Source of the DNA: Galaxea fascicularis
Taxonomy: Eukaryota > Cnidaria > Anthozoa > Scleractinia > Euphylliidae
Assembly (NCBI GenBank): GCA_948470475.1
Contig: OX419342.1
Span: 11,084,508 to 11,148,507, forward strand
DNA length: 64,000 bases
Direction: 5' to 3'
The notes beneath the pieces were generated by a model. It was not told the DNA's origin. It made no database searches and saw only the letters and a program-made list of their open reading frames with translations. Positions within the stretch are counted from its first letter, which is position 1; every line of letters begins with the position of its first letter. Below are positions 53,976 to 64,000 of this stretch, in pieces. Position numbers and translations under genes: made by a program.

Positions 53976-56735
53976 ATGTTGAAGATGGAGGCAGAGCCAG
54001 TACACCAACAAGCCCTATATTTTTGCGAAGGCCCTTTAAGTTCCAAGGAATGTTTAGAGGCATTAAAAAGCATGGCCTCAGAAAAGTCACCCGGTACAGA
54101 TGGCCTACCGAGCGAATTTTACAAAGTCTTCTGGGAAGAAATAGGAGAAAGTTTTTCAAGTGCATTAAATTTCTCCTTTGAAATAGGACAATTAGCCATA
54201 TCACAGAGGCGTGGAATTATAAAACTAATACCAAAAAAAGATGCCGATCCCAACTTAATTAACAATTGGCGCCCTTTAACACTATTAAATTGTGATTATA
54301 AGATTGCATCGAAGGCCATTGCAAACCGAATAAAAACAGTTTTACCCGAGCTGATATCAGACGATCAGTCAGGATTTATAAAGAATAGATGTATTAGCGA
54401 TAACATACCTACGCTAGATAGCGTCATCCAGTATACAGCAAACAAAAATATCCCCGGGCTACTTCTTTCTCTCGATTTTGAAAAAGCCTTTGATACTCTG
54501 GAGTGGTCTTTTATCGAAAAATCCCTTCACCATTTTCGCTTTGGCCCCTCGCTGTCAAAGTGGGTCAGACTTTTTTATTGTAAAACTGAAAGCTGCATCT
54601 TAAACAATGGATGGACGGGCAATTTCTTTGAACTAAGTCGAGGAGTAAGACAAGGCTGCCCGTTGTCGCCTTATCTCTTTATACTATCTGTAGAAATACT
54701 TGCTGAAGCCATACGTAACAAAAGAGAAACTACGGGTATTAAAATACAGGATACTGAATTTAAATTAAGTCAATACGCAGATGATACGACCCTCATCTTA
54801 GACGGTTCCGAGGAATCTTTTATAGCATCGCTGACTCTGATAGAAGCTTTTGGAAAAATGTCTGGGCTTAAGCTGAATGATAGAAAAACCGAAGCTCTAT
54901 GGATAGGCTCCAAAACAAACTGCCAGCAAAAAGTTTGCTTAGGAAAAAATTTTTAATGGCAAAACAAAAAAGTTAACGCACTGGGTGTTTGGTTCTCTAC
55001 AGATCAAGATATGTCGATCTTCTCTTTAAACTACACTGAAAAACTAACGAAAATTAAATCTATCCTAGGATGTTGGAAACTCCGGAGACTAAGTTTAGTA
55101 GGGAAGATAGTAGTTTTGAAAAGTCTAGTACCATCTCAACTTGCATATGCATTTTCGCCTTTGCAAACAAATCATGAAGTAATCAAAGATATCAACAAAC
55201 TTTTTTTCAATTTTTTATGGAACGATAAAGGTGATAAAATTAAACGCGCGGTTATGATCAACGACTACCCAAACGGAGGACTTAAAATGATTGATGTGGT
55301 ATCTTTCAACAAATCACTAAAAGCCTCTAGGATTAAAAAATATCTGGATTCAGAAAATATTAGCAAATAGAAAACAATTTTTAATTTAGAGCTTGGAAAA
55401 TATGGAGGCAACGACTTTTTTAAAGGAAATCTTAACAAAAAAGATATTGATAAACTAAGTATAGATGATCCATTTGTCAAAGAAATCATAGAAATATGGT
55501 CAGAAACTTTCTTTGAAGGAAAAATAGTTTCAAAAGACGACCTGCTGTCTCTACCTCTTTGGCAAAATTCATTAATTAGAATAAATAATACACCGGTACT
55601 TTACACAGATTGGCTTTTGAAGGGTATCACACAAGTAAAACATTTAATGGATGATTCTCATAACTTTATGTCCCTAGAGAGTTTTCAAAATAAGTATGAA
55701 CTTCACGTTAAACCACTATCTTTGTTTGGAATTTTCTCAGCAGTGAAACTTTTGCAAAGACAAATCCCAAAAACCCAACTAAAACACGAAAACCTTTTCG
55801 ATACATTTTTAAAAAGCCAAAAATCTTCAAGAATTGTGTACCAGAAACTAATATCGAATAAAGGTGAACGACCACTATCATGTCAAGAGAAATGGCACAA
55901 AGATCTTAGTTCTACAAATGAAACTGTTGACTGGAGAAAAGTCTATCAAACGTCTACCGCGTGCACAAGGAGCTCTAAACTAATAGATTTTAATTTAAGA
56001 TTTTTTACACAGACGACTGGCGACAAATAGCTATTTGCAAAAAATAGGAATCAGAGAGGACAAGAACTGCACCTTTTGCCATAACGAAAAAGAAGATCTG
56101 ATGCATTTATTCTGGCAATGTGAAGAAAAAAAAATCTTTTGGCAAAATCTATCGTTATGGTTGCAGTCGTGTCAGTTTCTCACAACAGAAAACAATCTAC
56201 ACCTAGAGACCGCTTTAGGCCTCAAACGTGATAGCTCTAACTTCAAACTCCAAATAAATTTTTGCTGCCTACTAGCTAAACAATACATTTGGATATGCAG
56301 ATTGAGAGAACTTCACCCAACTCAAAACAACTTCTTAATTTATCTGAAACATATACACCTATTAGAAAACAAGACACCAAGTAACACTAAAAAAATGGAA
56401 GCCTTTTCTACCCTCGCTTAATCAGGTCTCCTGAGCCCTTAGTTAAAAAACATTAAATGCCAGAGCTTTTTCCTCCAAATACATATCTTTATAACATAGT
56501 TATATTTTTATTGGAACTGGCTTTTCACCCTTAAGGAAATTAAGGAAAAAAAAAAAGAAAGAATGTATAAAACACGTAAGTAAGAGGAATAGTGCAACTT
56601 TTGTAATGTTTTAGTGTAGTGTACAGTATATTTTTGTAAGTAGTGTAAGTAGGGTAGTGCACTGTATATATATATATTTTTTTCTTTTTGTAAGTAGAGT
56701 TGTAAAATAAATTTAAAAAAACATACAGTAAAGTA
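53976..56735 (+). pseudogene. L1/Tx1-type LINE, 5'-truncated and broken
   Basis: Reverse transcriptase of the L1/Tx1 group, lacking the endonuclease. The frame shows SMASEKSPGTDGLPSEFYKV, NWRPLTLLNCDYKIASKAIA, LLLSLDFEKAFDTLEW, then RGVRQGCPLSPYLF and the catalytic QYADDTTLILDGS at about 54770. It continues in the same frame past stops at 54954 and 55368. It then shifts frame at about 56025 into a C-terminal zinc-finger-like block (CTFCHNEKEDLMHLFWQC). Translation ends at 56421. An AT-rich 3' tail ends near 56735 with AAATAAATTTAAAAAAAC. It is in the 9.9-kb host intron, antisense to the host gene. Confidence 0.9.
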
Positions 56736-56948
56736 CCGAAAAAAACAAGCCCTTTTGCTCCGAATTTCTCGAAAACATTCTTAAGATCTCGATATGAAAT
56801 GCCACTCCCGGCTATTTTTTCAGCAATCTGTTGCTTGTTGGGAAATTCCGCGTTCGTTGAATGATAAAGAGTTCCTCGGAACGTCTGCAGGAGTTGGTAG
56901 CGACGATCAAGGTATTTCATGTCCTTTTCTGCGTGCTGTGTTGTTGAC

Positions 56949-57937
56949 TCACATGTTCGTCAACATGTCCTCTGAAATGTTCAAATGGGAGTCAAAGACT
57001 ATTCTTCTTAAAGCTCTAACATCCTCCATTGCATCGTGTGCGGGGAGAGGTTCAAGGAAAAGTGTCTGATAAATGGATTGTTGATTTAATTTAACTGTGG
57101 AACCATCCGATGAGACCAGAGAGGGGTGTTTACGTTTGACCAAGTTCTTCATCACAGGGAGAGTGTCAGAAAAGAAAACGTTAAGGCAGGAAAGTTTTTC
57201 ACAAAGTTGATGTCCACCTTGACGAAGAAGAGCTGGCATATCGAAAACCTGAGAGTTGATGCCGATTAAAACAGTATAAATATTATTATCGCTTTTCACA
57301 CGCCTGACAGTTTTCTCTAAGTAAGTTAGAAAATTTTCCAAAAACTTTCCAAGTGACACAGTTTGGAATGGTTGATTGTCTTTGAACAGGGTCCTGACGC
57401 CTCTTACTGTTCGGACATTTAAACCATTTACCCTTGTAGCGTGAATATCTACATCCTTCGAAGGCAATATATATTCGTTGAAACAGTGCAAACTTGATTG
57501 ATCAACTGCTGAAAGTTGACATATCTCTGCGGTTTTTCCAGACGTGTTTGTTTCAGTATCGTAAACGACGAAATTGTGAAGATTGTTTCTGTCATATGGA
57601 AATTTCTCTGCCACTGGTCTGATCGTTAATTCAGGAATGCATGTTTCAAAGTTTTTCAGCTCCTCACTTGAAATTTTGAAATTGGTGTTGTCAAATTCTT
57701 GGATCAGTCTGGTAGAATTGTTTGGATCCATGTTAAGTCCTATTCCACTTTGGTATGTGTTTCCTTTTTACCATCAAGATTTAACTTCTGCTTATGTAGT
57801 TGAGCTCTTTGGCTTTTGAAATCAATGTTGTTTTTCTTGGGTAGCCTTGTGATCCATCGTTTCAAGGTAGCTGATGCAGTGTATACCAGGTTCAATGTTG
57901 AGGCTTTCAAGTGTTTGGCTAATGTACTGATATCCAA
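56949..57937 (-). pseudogene. DEDD exonuclease part of a Mutator-like family gene, frameshifted
   Basis: The 260-codon frame at 57731-56949 encodes a DEDDh (RNase T/DnaQ-like) 3'-5' exonuclease. The first motif is FVVYDTETNTSGKTAEICQL, the second VLIGINSQVFDMPALL, and the last AHDAMEDVRALRRIV with the His and Asp. The preceding basic block (FKSQRAQLHKQKLNLDGKKE, 57937-57770) is in another frame. The linking TYQSGIGLNMDPNN-like reading shows a one-base shift near 57750-57770. In this multicopy invertebrate family the exonuclease lies C-terminal to a Mutator-like transposase domain, whose start is found at 58.2-59.7 kb here. Confidence 0.75.
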
Positions 57938-58152
57938 GGTTTACTTGTCAGATACCACAGGCGACTCGAAAGTCATTACTTTCACTTGCACCATAGTATC
58001 TAATTTTGGGATTTTTTTAGCCTGTAACACTGTTTAGGGCCTCATTTCTCTGCGAATTTGACCCAGGTGATAACTTTGCAACTACTATGTCAGTATAATA
58101 TTCATCAAAAATTCTTTGCAAAGCTTTCCTCAAGTCATCGCCTTAGAGATCT

Positions 58153-58525
58153 TTACCATAGGCCAGGATAAGTCAGAGTGTTTATCATTGACAGGGTCTT
58201 TCTTGGCACCACACCAGGATTCATTGCAGTTTTTATGGTTTCCAAACGAATGTGGTAGAATGCATGCCTAATCTCATTTTCTCTCCTCTTGAAAGTTACT
58301 GGATTCATAGAGCGAATATTTAATGTAAAAAGTAAATTATTTAGGTGGGTTTCACCGATTCCTGTGTGTAGACATCCAAAATTAACATCATGACTGAGAG
58401 GACCTCTTTGGCCGCTCCTGTGTTCACTCACAACATTTTCTGTACCACACAGTGCACAGGTAACTGAGAACACTGACGCTAACCCACATTTTTTTCTGCC
58501 GTTATGTTCCACAATGACAAATTGG
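58153..58525 (-). pseudogene. Mutator-like transposase domain exon, partial
   Basis: After acceptor TCTTTATTTTTAG the frame reads QFVIVEHNGRKKCGLASVFS, VTCALCGTENVV, then GCLHTGIGETHLNNLLFTLN and MNPVTFKRRENEIRHAF. These are signature blocks of the Mutator-like transposase domain family of invertebrates (zinc-type CxxC and the LHTGIG..HLNNLL motif). The frame then loses resemblance and stops at 58153. The large middle part of the domain is missing before the exonuclease. The phase (two bases needed) does not fit the phase-0 donor at 59020, so this copy is probably decayed or has an unseen exon. Confidence 0.7.
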
Positions 58526-59019
58526 CTAAAAATAAAGAGACAATATTGATACTCAGGAAAATCTGATACTTAGTTCTGGCAGTGTGTCTTCTCCTTTAAT
58601 TTGGAATACATGAGCACAAGTACGTTTTTGCAAAAACTAACAAAATCTCACAAATGCATAGAATACAGTTTGAGGGCTGTGGAACTGCTTGTTTGGTCCA
58701 AATTTACCAGAACCACTTTTGTTGCTAACAATAGACATACAATTGTGTGATGCTAGGGTAAGGGTAAGGTTTTCATAACCTGCCCAAACATTTAAGGACC
58801 AACCCCAGGCTTTTTATGGCTGATTGCATACGAGAAATTTTTTTGTCATTTATAATTATTTGAAGATATACATGTATAATCAATCTCATAATAATTCTTT
58901 CTTGGAAACCTGTTGATTTTATAGCCTCAAAGTTGTGTGTACTTGCCATAAAACTGAGAATTCATTTTGACTTTTCCTTAGTGTTGATTTTCTTTAGGCA
59001 GAAAAATGTTTCTTCTTAC

Positions 59020-59118
59020 CTGCTTAACAGGCGGGCAAGATTTCAGTGAACTTCTCAAAGCATCCAAGTCCATAATTCTACTTCCATGTGGAATGCAATT
59101 TGCTTTCTTTGTTTGTTT
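59020..59118 (-). CDS. Exon 2 of the Mutator-like family gene
   Basis: Acceptor GAATTTTTATCAG and donor AAGCAG|GTAAGAAG bound exactly 33 codons, phase 0 at both ends: KQTKKANCIPHGSRIMDLDA, then LRSSLKSCPPVKQ. GSRIMDLDAL is the block that opens the Mutator-like transposase domain in this family. It fits exon 1 (RLSQ|KQTKK). Confidence 0.65.
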
Positions 59119-59420
59119 CTGATAAAAATTCAAAACTTGTACGTTTTAACTTTTACGTTTTAAACGTTTGTACGTTTTACATTATTAGGTTGTAACTGTA
59201 ACATTCGTTGGAATTTTGAAATAAAATGTCAAAATGTTCAGGTGTGATCATCCTGACGAGATAATTTGCTATGAACTACCTGTTCATAGCAAATTATTGC
59301 AGCAAAGTTCAAATTGAGAGCTATTCCAGAGCAAAGAAAGTCTTGATGAAGCACTTGTCTTAAAACTTTTAGGTGATTTACTTGGTGCCACGTATAGCGA
59401 AAACAAGATTTAAACCACAC

Positions 59421-59726
59421 CTGACTTAAACGGGTTTCTCTTATCCTCGGTGGGGACCAATCTTCGACCATTCCTTGAAACTCTAATTTACTCTTTGCTC
59501 TCCACTCCTTTATTCCACGAGTCCTGTTGTCCGTGTTTCTACTTCGAGTGGGTTTCTTTCGTGAGAACCGACCCTTGTCGGCACGCAATGATGGTTGTTT
59601 TTCCGTTGTCAGTTGCGCCTTTGCAGACACGCCAGCAGTTTTCGGTGTTTCGTCGCCCAGGGAACTCAAAGCGAAGCCTCCCACCATAAAAAGTACACCG
59701 TGACCACTCTGCGACTTCCTTCGCAT
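59421..59726 (-). CDS. Exon 1 of the Mutator-like family gene
   Basis: ATG at 59726 begins MRRKSQSGHGVLFMVGGFAL, followed by KGRFSRKKPTRSRNTDNRTR and IKEWRAKSKLEFQ. The frame is open to a plausible donor AGTCAG|GTGTGG at 59420 in phase 0. A short basic first exon with an SGHG start fits what I recall of this family. The gene lies within the 9.9-kb intron of the channel gene and on the same strand, so transcripts could overlap. Confidence 0.55.
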
Positions 59727-60359
59727 ACGATCACGACCGTCGTCTCTCTCTGATCTCGGCGAGATATAAGTACTGCAAATTGGCTCCTCAATTTAACCAG
59801 GTCAGGGGAAGACCAAAACAGTCTATTTGTAAACACATTTTTAGGCGTTTTTGGATAAACACTTGTTCGGGACAAAAAGGATAGCGGTAAGTGGAACGCG
59901 ACTCGCGATAGAAATCTCGCCGCCATGTTTATTTCTGTTTTTTTCTTTTCCTTTAAATACTCGCGCGCTCGCGCCATTCGTTCCCATGCTTCGCGCGCCA
60001 AAAAACTATTTAGAAGCCACCTTAATTAGAGGCGCGAAAACTCTTAAGTATGCGTAGCCCACGTGAACAAACTATGCATCCTATACGCGTGACTGGGCAC
60101 GGTAAGCTAAAATGCACGTTTGAATCCGACAAAAGGTCAATAAAAGTTGACATGAAAGTGTCTACAATTAATATTTGATTGCGCTAGCATCCAACTGCGC
60201 TTCTGTTAATAGAAAATGGTTAATTGATATCGAAAGAAGAATAAGTTTCGCTGCCGTTTTGAAAGAGGCGAAACGCGACTTGTGAAGTTGCGGCCCGGTT
60301 GAGGATTTGGTAAGTTTGTTGTTCTGGTTATTTGATAGATTGATTGACGCACAACACAA

Positions 60360-61110
60360 TAGTTAACGATTATTCACCGAAGTGGTGGATATTTACCGTT
60401 TCACCGACACTGAGGTGAATAATTGTTTTAGTATACAGCTATTTCAAAAAACGTTGTCAGAAGAAAAGCAAACATCCCAAAGCCAAGAACGCCAGGTAGT
60501 ATGGGTAGTTTCAAATTGGTCTTCATTGTTAATCAGGTATCAATTTTGAATTGAATTTATATCGAGAATTTTGTGGGACATTGTGTGTAATCTGTTCTTA
60601 CTTCAAGTTGCTGCCATTTTGTCTTCCTAATGAGCATACAAACCACGTGCTGCACGTGCGTTTGAGTGATTTGCATTTGGTAAATTATCCCTTCCTTTGC
60701 AAAAATATATAAAGAACAGTAATGACTGAAAAAACCTTGAGAATTCCTGCAACCAAGCATTTTCTCTTCTTTATCCTTCACATGATCTGACGGGCATGGC
60801 ACGCGCCACCGGAGATTTTTGCTAATGGCATTGTTGGTTAGTTTTAAAAATTCCCACATTACCTTGCGGTCTTGGCTTATGGGCTTTTTGCTTTTCTTTT
60901 GACAACGTTTTTTGAAATAGCTGTATACCACACAAGCTGAATAACTAGCGTTTATTCAAATAATTTCCTCTTCGGAAACCGAAACGCGAGGCCGTGCTGT
61001 TTCTCGTCGGCTGCTTAGAGGTGAATAGTACTTTGTTAATCACCTCCGATTTAACCAATCAGAACGCGCGAAATGCACTATTTACTTTTGTTGTATATAC
61101 TAATTCCAAA
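60360..61110. mobile_element. Non-autonomous DNA element (ATTCACCGAAGTGG / CACCTC...AACCAATCAGAACGCGCG family)
   Basis: GATTATTCACCGAAGTGGTG at 60368 and TAATTGTTTTAGTATACAGC then TATTTCAAAAAACGTTGTC near 60420-60460 are matched by inverted GACAACGTTTTTTGAAATAG then CTGTATACC near 60900-60930 and by GTGAATAGTACTTTGTTAAT followed by CACCTCCGATTTAACCAATC at 61022-61062. Related pieces occur at 27128-27235, 27840-27890 and 28305-28375. The interior frame on the minus strand (60931-60557) has no recognised domain. Confidence 0.55.
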
Positions 61111-62004
61111 TATAAATATAGCGTTCTCGCTGACCATACAGGTGTCGAATTACACCGAATGCATGGCAATTACTAACACCAACATTTTAAGGAACGAGTA
61201 GATTACTTGAACATGCTTACAAGTTTCTTCATTACCAAATCTAGCCCTCTTTGTTCTGAAAACATTGATTGAAGGTTGAACGTGTGCATTTTTGTTCTTG
61301 TCAAACATAGCAAACATGTGAAAGTTGTGATTTGCTTGCCTTTTCAAATTAATGGCGAACTACCAAAATGACCCAAAAATGTGTTTGATATCACTTTAAG
61401 TAAGTGTGGCTAATTCTAAATGCGGTATCGGTATTTTGCGGATTTACGGTTCGGGTATTTAATTTCGGTATTTGCCGATTTTTCTACGGTATTGCACTGT
61501 TGCGTGCCGGCTCCCCCCCCCCCCCCCCTCCTTCCTGTGTCCCCAAAAATTAAAGATAAATGCGCGTATAATGTAATCATGTTCGATGTTCGAAACAGGA
61601 AGCAGTCCCATTTGTACATCCAATGAAATCAAAACAGTTCACTTCAATAAGAGTAAAATATAAATGCTATATCCCATCCCGCAGAACAAAAGGGAGCAGA
61701 GACGCAATGAAAAACGCAATTTCAAAATGTAACTTATCGTTTTTTTTTTTATTACAGCAACTAGTTTAACTTGAAACACAGGCTGGCGAACTATAATGCC
61801 CGGAACAGTCTAAATTACAATGAATGGGGTCAAGGAAAGGTAAAAAAGAATGACAAATTTGCCCTCATGTGCTCATCTTCTCTGGAAAAAACTAAAATTT
61901 GACCATTTCTTGATCACGTCATTTATTTTTCAGACGACGGCAAAGAAGTGTATCAAATGTTAAAGCGCTTATTAGCTCCCTAAAATCGACAAAATGCCAC
62001 TTAC

Positions 62005-62153
62005 AACGATTGCCAGTGATAACGGATCGTCCCCAGAAGTCACTAGCGCCTTCACCGTCAATTTTCCCTCCACTACATAGTACTTGTCGTGCTCTATTGT
62101 CCGTAGTAACTCTTTCTTCCTGTCTTCCCTCTTCGTTAGGTCATCTGGTGTAT
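62005..62153 (-). CDS. Host gene exon: TRP N-terminal domain (DDP block)
   Basis: Acceptor TTACATTTGGTAG and donor ATCGTT|GTAAGTGG bound 149 bases. The first two bases complete a codon from an exon beyond 62153. It reads TPDDLTKREDRKKELLRTIE, HDKYYVVEGKLTVKALVTS, then GDDPLSLAIV. The DDPL..A motif followed by a helix in the next exon is the start of the TRP_2 region in TRPC channels. It is the most upstream exon seen; the ankyrin part and start codon are not in the window. Confidence 0.75.
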
Positions 62154-64000
62154 CTACCAAATGTAATAAACCATGAATCAAAAGATGTGGTCAGCGCCTT
62201 TAGGCTACACTTTTCTTTAAGTGCCTTTCTAATGAGTTGTTTGAAACCTGATGAACCGAAACAAGTTCTTAGTTGTTTATTTGGGCTATGATTTTTTAGT
62301 TAAGTGATTTTAAATTACCCGATCTTGGAAAAAACGTAAGGAAATGGAACCACTAAGCCATCATTTCATACTTCTCCTTGGCTCCAAATGCAGAGTTTCA
62401 CAGCATTTATATATTATATTTAAAAAACGCGTTCTATGGCTTAAAACAAATTCTATGGAATAATTTTCCCCGAAACTTTTATAAGTACCATCGTGAATGG
62501 TACGTGCGTGCAAACAGAAAATGTTCTCCGCAGGTTTTGTTTCTGGTTCAGCAAATTTCACGCAGTGTTTAACTTCCAGTGTGCATGATTTTGATTCGTT
62601 CAGCTGGTGATGGCCAATCAGATGCGAGAATTTTGTTATAGTTACGATTATACTAGTTATAGCTTCTGCTAAGTGCCAACGAGCAATTATGTATAAGCGC
62701 GCGCTTCTAGTCAAAATACTTAGCGCGTAAAAATGTAATATTGTAATTTGTTTACCCACGCAGCACCAAAGAGCACAAGAGAACTCGTTCAAACATGTCC
62801 GTGCATTGTATCAGATCGAATATTGAAAAACAGGCCACGTGATCAAATACGCGAAATTGACATTTGACCTTTCACGCTGCAAGCGTTTCTTAGACAATTT
62901 TCCCCAGTATTCCCCAGTATTCATTCAGTATTCATTCCGTATTCATTCCCCAGAATGAACACTTTCATTCCAAATCTTCGTTATTCGTTCCAACAAGAGC
63001 TTAGTGTTCTGCTTAAGATTTGTTAAGCGATTCGCAAGACCGTTTTGTTTTAAAGTTAAACTGTGTTTTACGCTGCGACACGATTCAGTTCAGGAGTGAC
63101 TGCCGAAGAGCGGGCCACAGATCGCTTCTTAAAGATCGCAGCAAAAACGGCAGCTTAAAAAAGGTCCTGGGAATCGCTCAACACATTTTAATGAAAATAT
63201 CGCAGTCTTGATGGGATAAAATCAACGATTGTTTATCTAATTTGTAGAATTTAAAATTATTGAAATAAAATGATAATGATGATGATGATGATGATGATAT
63301 TCCCAACATTATCAAACATGTCAAATGGCTGGTCATTTGGTGTTTGGGCTGGTCGTTTCTAGTAAATCAGGTCGGGCGTGGCCCGAATGTTTCCAGAGGT
63401 ACATACAGTTTTCCAAATAATTATCTTTTATTGATTTGCATTTTAATTATTTCTTTTTTTTGTATCATGTTTCTTTCATTTCATTTGTTTTTTCAACTTT
63501 TTTAGGTACGCACGTGTGTTCGTGCGTCCGGGTAACTACGCCCCTGTAAATACCCATTTGATTAAATCCATGTAAAATTGGCTTCCCCCAGTCTAAGGAG
63601 ACAGCCGTACGATTTTAACCTTACACTCCATGCATAATGACGCGGTGAAAATTGGTAATTTTATGCAAATGACTAAATTCGATATACCATTCTGCTCACG
63701 CACTGTTTCAGAAAGGATAGGACAGTCTAGAATTCAACATATGGTCAAAGAAACATCCAAATTGACCCATCAACCTGTTGTTTACGTTGGGTATTGTTAA
63801 TGCTTGCGTTACATTATTGTTTAATTTAGATTTCCGGTGGGCGTTCACTGCCTATTGATTTATGTGATCATAGTGTTACTAGATTAAAAATAAAACACAA
63901 ACAGCGGAGATAAACATAGTAAACCAACGCATTTTATATAGACTTGACGTTTCGTATGCTAGGCAACATACATTTTCAAAAGTGACCGTTACAATTTTTT
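62154..64000. other. Right-edge noncoding stretch, probably intron
   Basis: No exon in the needed phase was recognised upstream of the 62153 acceptor. A (GAT)n microsatellite lies at 63272-63299 and a tandem TTCCCCAGTATTCATTC-like run at 62898-62960. The rest shows nothing I can name. Confidence 0.5.

Larger units (their letters stand above)
9187..62153 (-). other. Host gene locus: TRPC-like channel with C-terminal SPRY domain (whole model)
   Basis: The exons listed separately join on the minus strand with GT/AG sites and matching phases at every junction: 62005-62153, 51946-52146, 50582-50741, 47815-48040, 46832-47176, 32239-32431, 30152-30331, 29730-29856, 29088-29209, 28645-28779, 26378-26555, optional 17654-17761, 16213/16198-16433, and possibly 9187-9453. 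The upstream part is a TRPC-type cation channel of the plasma membrane (TRP domain, S1-S6, pore, post-S6 VPFN motif). The downstream part is a SPRY-like protein-binding domain. Introns range from about 0.3 to 14.4 kb and the larger ones hold transposons. The start codon is beyond the right edge. That it is one transcript rather than two genes is inferred from phase continuity and from the absence of an intervening stop in the spliced reading. Confidence 0.75.

Noticed and set aside
60557..60931. 124-codon minus-strand frame
   Set aside because: It lies inside a non-autonomous repeat element, includes part of its inverted arm and has no recognised domain.

Overview
The window is animal nuclear DNA, AT-rich and dense in repeats, most likely from an anthozoan cnidarian such as a stony coral. 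I infer this from the introns, from the transposon types present, and from repeat families I recognise as common in coral genomes. No bacterial-style genes were seen.

The host content is essentially one large gene on the minus strand. From right to left it encodes a TRPC-like cation channel. Exons at 62.0, 51.9, 50.6, 47.9, 46.9, 32.3 and 30.2 kb cover the end of the N-terminal TRP domain, S1-S6, the pore and the post-S6 segment. The reading continues, with matching splice phase at every junction, through exons at 29.8, 29.1 and 28.7 kb into a SPRY-type domain (26.4, possibly 17.7, and 16.3 kb). It may end in a coiled-coil exon at 9.2-9.5 kb. A TRPC-SPRY fusion is not an architecture I know. 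The 5' exons lie beyond the right edge.

The introns are filled with mobile DNA. The 14.4-kb intron between the S5 and pore/S6 exons holds a complete-ended Polinton/Maverick (35292-46384). It has inverted termini of about 1.3 kb, a 6-bp target duplication AACCTA, and plus-strand genes: rve integrase with chromodomain, two tandem minor-capsid-like genes, a small basic pVI-like gene, the F54H12.2-type major capsid gene, an adenain-type protease, a packaging ATPase and two conserved small genes. It has no DNA polymerase B gene. Several genes carry frameshifts or stops, so this copy is dead, but ATPase, the second minor-capsid-like gene and the pVI-like gene are open. A solo terminal repeat of a related Polinton lies at 18.5-19.7 kb, and a solo LTR with a 5-bp target duplication sits inside the right terminus.

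Other elements from left to right: a Crypton/DUF3504 recombinase at the left edge; a LINE 3' end (4.4-5.0 kb); a MITE between TTAA sites (6.1-6.7 kb); BEL/Pao (10.7-12.2 kb) and Ty3/gypsy (12.5-14.6 kb) remains; several MITEs, foldback elements and tRNA-derived SINEs; a triplicated block (20.8-24.2 kb); a decayed L1/Tx1-type LINE (54.0-56.7 kb); and a Mutator-like-transposase/DEDD-exonuclease family gene copy (56.9-59.7 kb).
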